NCBI GenBank assembly: GCA_030697615.1
Contig: JAUYPK010000020.1
Location: 1 to 5,690 of the forward strand
From: Microcaldota archaeon
GTDB lineage: Archaea; Micrarchaeota; Micrarchaeia; Norongarragalinales; UBA8480
Length of the DNA: 5,690 bases
Direction: 5' to 3'
The position numbers and the translations under genes are program-made. Of the stretch, positions 4,930 to 5,690 are shown piece after piece. Below the pieces are notes generated by a model. That model had not been told where the DNA came from. It saw only the letters and a program-made list of their open reading frames with translations, and made no database searches. The number at the start of each line of letters is the position of its first letter. Positions within the stretch are counted from its first letter, which is position 1.

Positions 4930-5690
4930 ATGTCTATTTCGAAATTAAAGTTTCCCCCTTATCGCAAGGGCTTTCTCGCTGTTGGCGATGGGCACAAACT
5001 GTACTATGAATTCTACGGCAACCCAAAAGGTATTCCCGTATTGTTCGTTCACGGCGGGCCAGGAGGCGGATTCAAGGAAAAACACAAGGGGTTCATTGAC
5101 AAGAAAAAGTACAACTTAATCCTATTCGAACAACGCGGAAGCGGCCGCAGCAAACCGCACTGTTCGCTAAAAGCCAACACAACACAGAAACTAGTTGAAG
5201 ACATTCACAAATTACTCAAGTTTGCAGGAGTTAAACGCGCAATTTTATTCGGCGGGTCATGGGGCTCAACACTAGCACTCTGCTATGCGATAAAATACTC
5301 CGAAACAGTTTCAGCAATGGTACTACGCGGAATCTTCCTCGCGACTAAAAAAGAAATCAACTATTATTACAACGGCGGAACCAAAACCCACTTTCCGGAA
5401 TACTGGGAACGCTTCATTGCAAATGTTCCAGCAAACAAACGCGGCAACGCAATAGGCTACTACTTGCAACAAATGCTTTCCAAAAATAAACAAACTGCAA
5501 AGAAGTACCGCTTTGAATGGAAGCTATACGAATCCGCGCTTTCAAAACTCCACTTTACACACAAGGACTTCCAGCGGATTGAAAGCGAATGGATTGACTC
5601 AATAGCAATCCTAGAAGCGCATTACATGAAAAACAACTGCTTCTTGGCGGACAACTACATCTTAAACAACGTGAAAAAAATTGAACATAT
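4930..5690 (+). CDS. pip: Proline iminopeptidase (alpha/beta hydrolase, S33), 3' end cut by window
   Basis: The first 253 codons are present, of an expected 310-320. The fold is alpha/beta hydrolase: oxyanion-hole motif HGGPGGG (41-47), FEQRGSGRS (66-74; most family members have DQRG), and the nucleophile elbow G108-G-S110-W-G with catalytic Ser110. The cap region carries the W..YE and LEAHY segments that correspond to the Glu residues binding the free amino end of the substrate. The enzyme removes N-terminal proline from peptides in the cytoplasm. The catalytic Asp and His are expected beyond the window edge. The start at 4930 gives the normal short N-terminus before FPPYRKGFL. The partial product shows no frameshift. 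Confidence 0.9.
   Translation, partial: MSISKLKFPPYRKGFLAVGDGHKLYYEFYGNPKGIPVLFVHGGPGGGFKEKHKGFIDKKKYNLILFEQRGSGRSKPHCSLKANTTQKLVEDIHKLLKFAGVKRAILFGGSWGSTLALCYAIKYSETVSAMVLRGIFLATKKEINYYYNGGTKTHFPEYWERFIANVPANKRGNAIGYYLQQMLSKNKQTAKKYRFEWKLYESALSKLHFTHKDFQRIESEWIDSIAILEAHYMKNNCFLADNYILNNVKKIEH

Noticed and set aside
1..5690. CRISPR array, insertion sequence or attachment site
   Set aside because: No regularly spaced repeats, transposase or integrase gene, or terminal inverted repeats are seen. The duplication at 1805-1975 is of host-type coding sequence. The tRNA 3' end has no visible second copy in the window.

Overview
The window looks archaeal, most likely from a small-genome DPANN-type lineage. 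The pointers are an ICC-like metallophosphoesterase of the archaeal COG1407 type, a protein resembling the archaeal/eukaryotic ribosomal protein eS26, a tRNA gene without an encoded CCA end, an AGGTGA Shine-Dalgarno site, and T/A-rich boxes 22-30 bases upstream of several start codons, as expected for leaderless archaeal transcripts. The phylum cannot be fixed from this sequence alone.

Layout. 1-1132: a small zinc-ribbon protein with an acidic head and a lysine tail overlaps by 4 bases a metallophosphoesterase gene. 1156-1787: a two-gene MNT-HEPN (MntA-HepT, type VII) toxin-antitoxin module, also with a 4-base overlap. 1787-1975: a scar, made of nine codons that resemble the start of a Rossmann-fold dehydrogenase and then two joined pieces of a second metallophosphoesterase copy. 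1993-2679 (minus): a HAD-family phosphatase. 2708-3631 (plus): an APH-fold kinase resembling type II homoserine kinase, divergent from the HAD gene across only 28 bases. 3674-4048: the probable eS26. 4049-4261: non-coding, AT-rich, with a 14-bp hairpin. 4262-4333: tRNA-Val(UAC). 4352-4870 (minus): an unrecognised, possibly GNAT-fold protein. 4930 to the end: a proline iminopeptidase that runs off the window.

The most informative part is 410-1975. The toxin-antitoxin module sits between an intact phosphoesterase gene and a broken second copy of that gene. The two copies differ almost only at synonymous sites (52 of 55 compared codons encode the same residue, although about one base in six differs). 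This suggests that both copies were functional and evolved separately before being brought together, and that one was then broken by an internal out-of-frame deletion. The module is richer in the Ile codon ATA than the phosphoesterase gene. Together these point to a recombination or acquisition event at this locus. The remaining genes look like unrelated household functions in short transcription units, not one pathway. I see no clear new defence or metabolic system beyond the toxin-antitoxin module and its scar.
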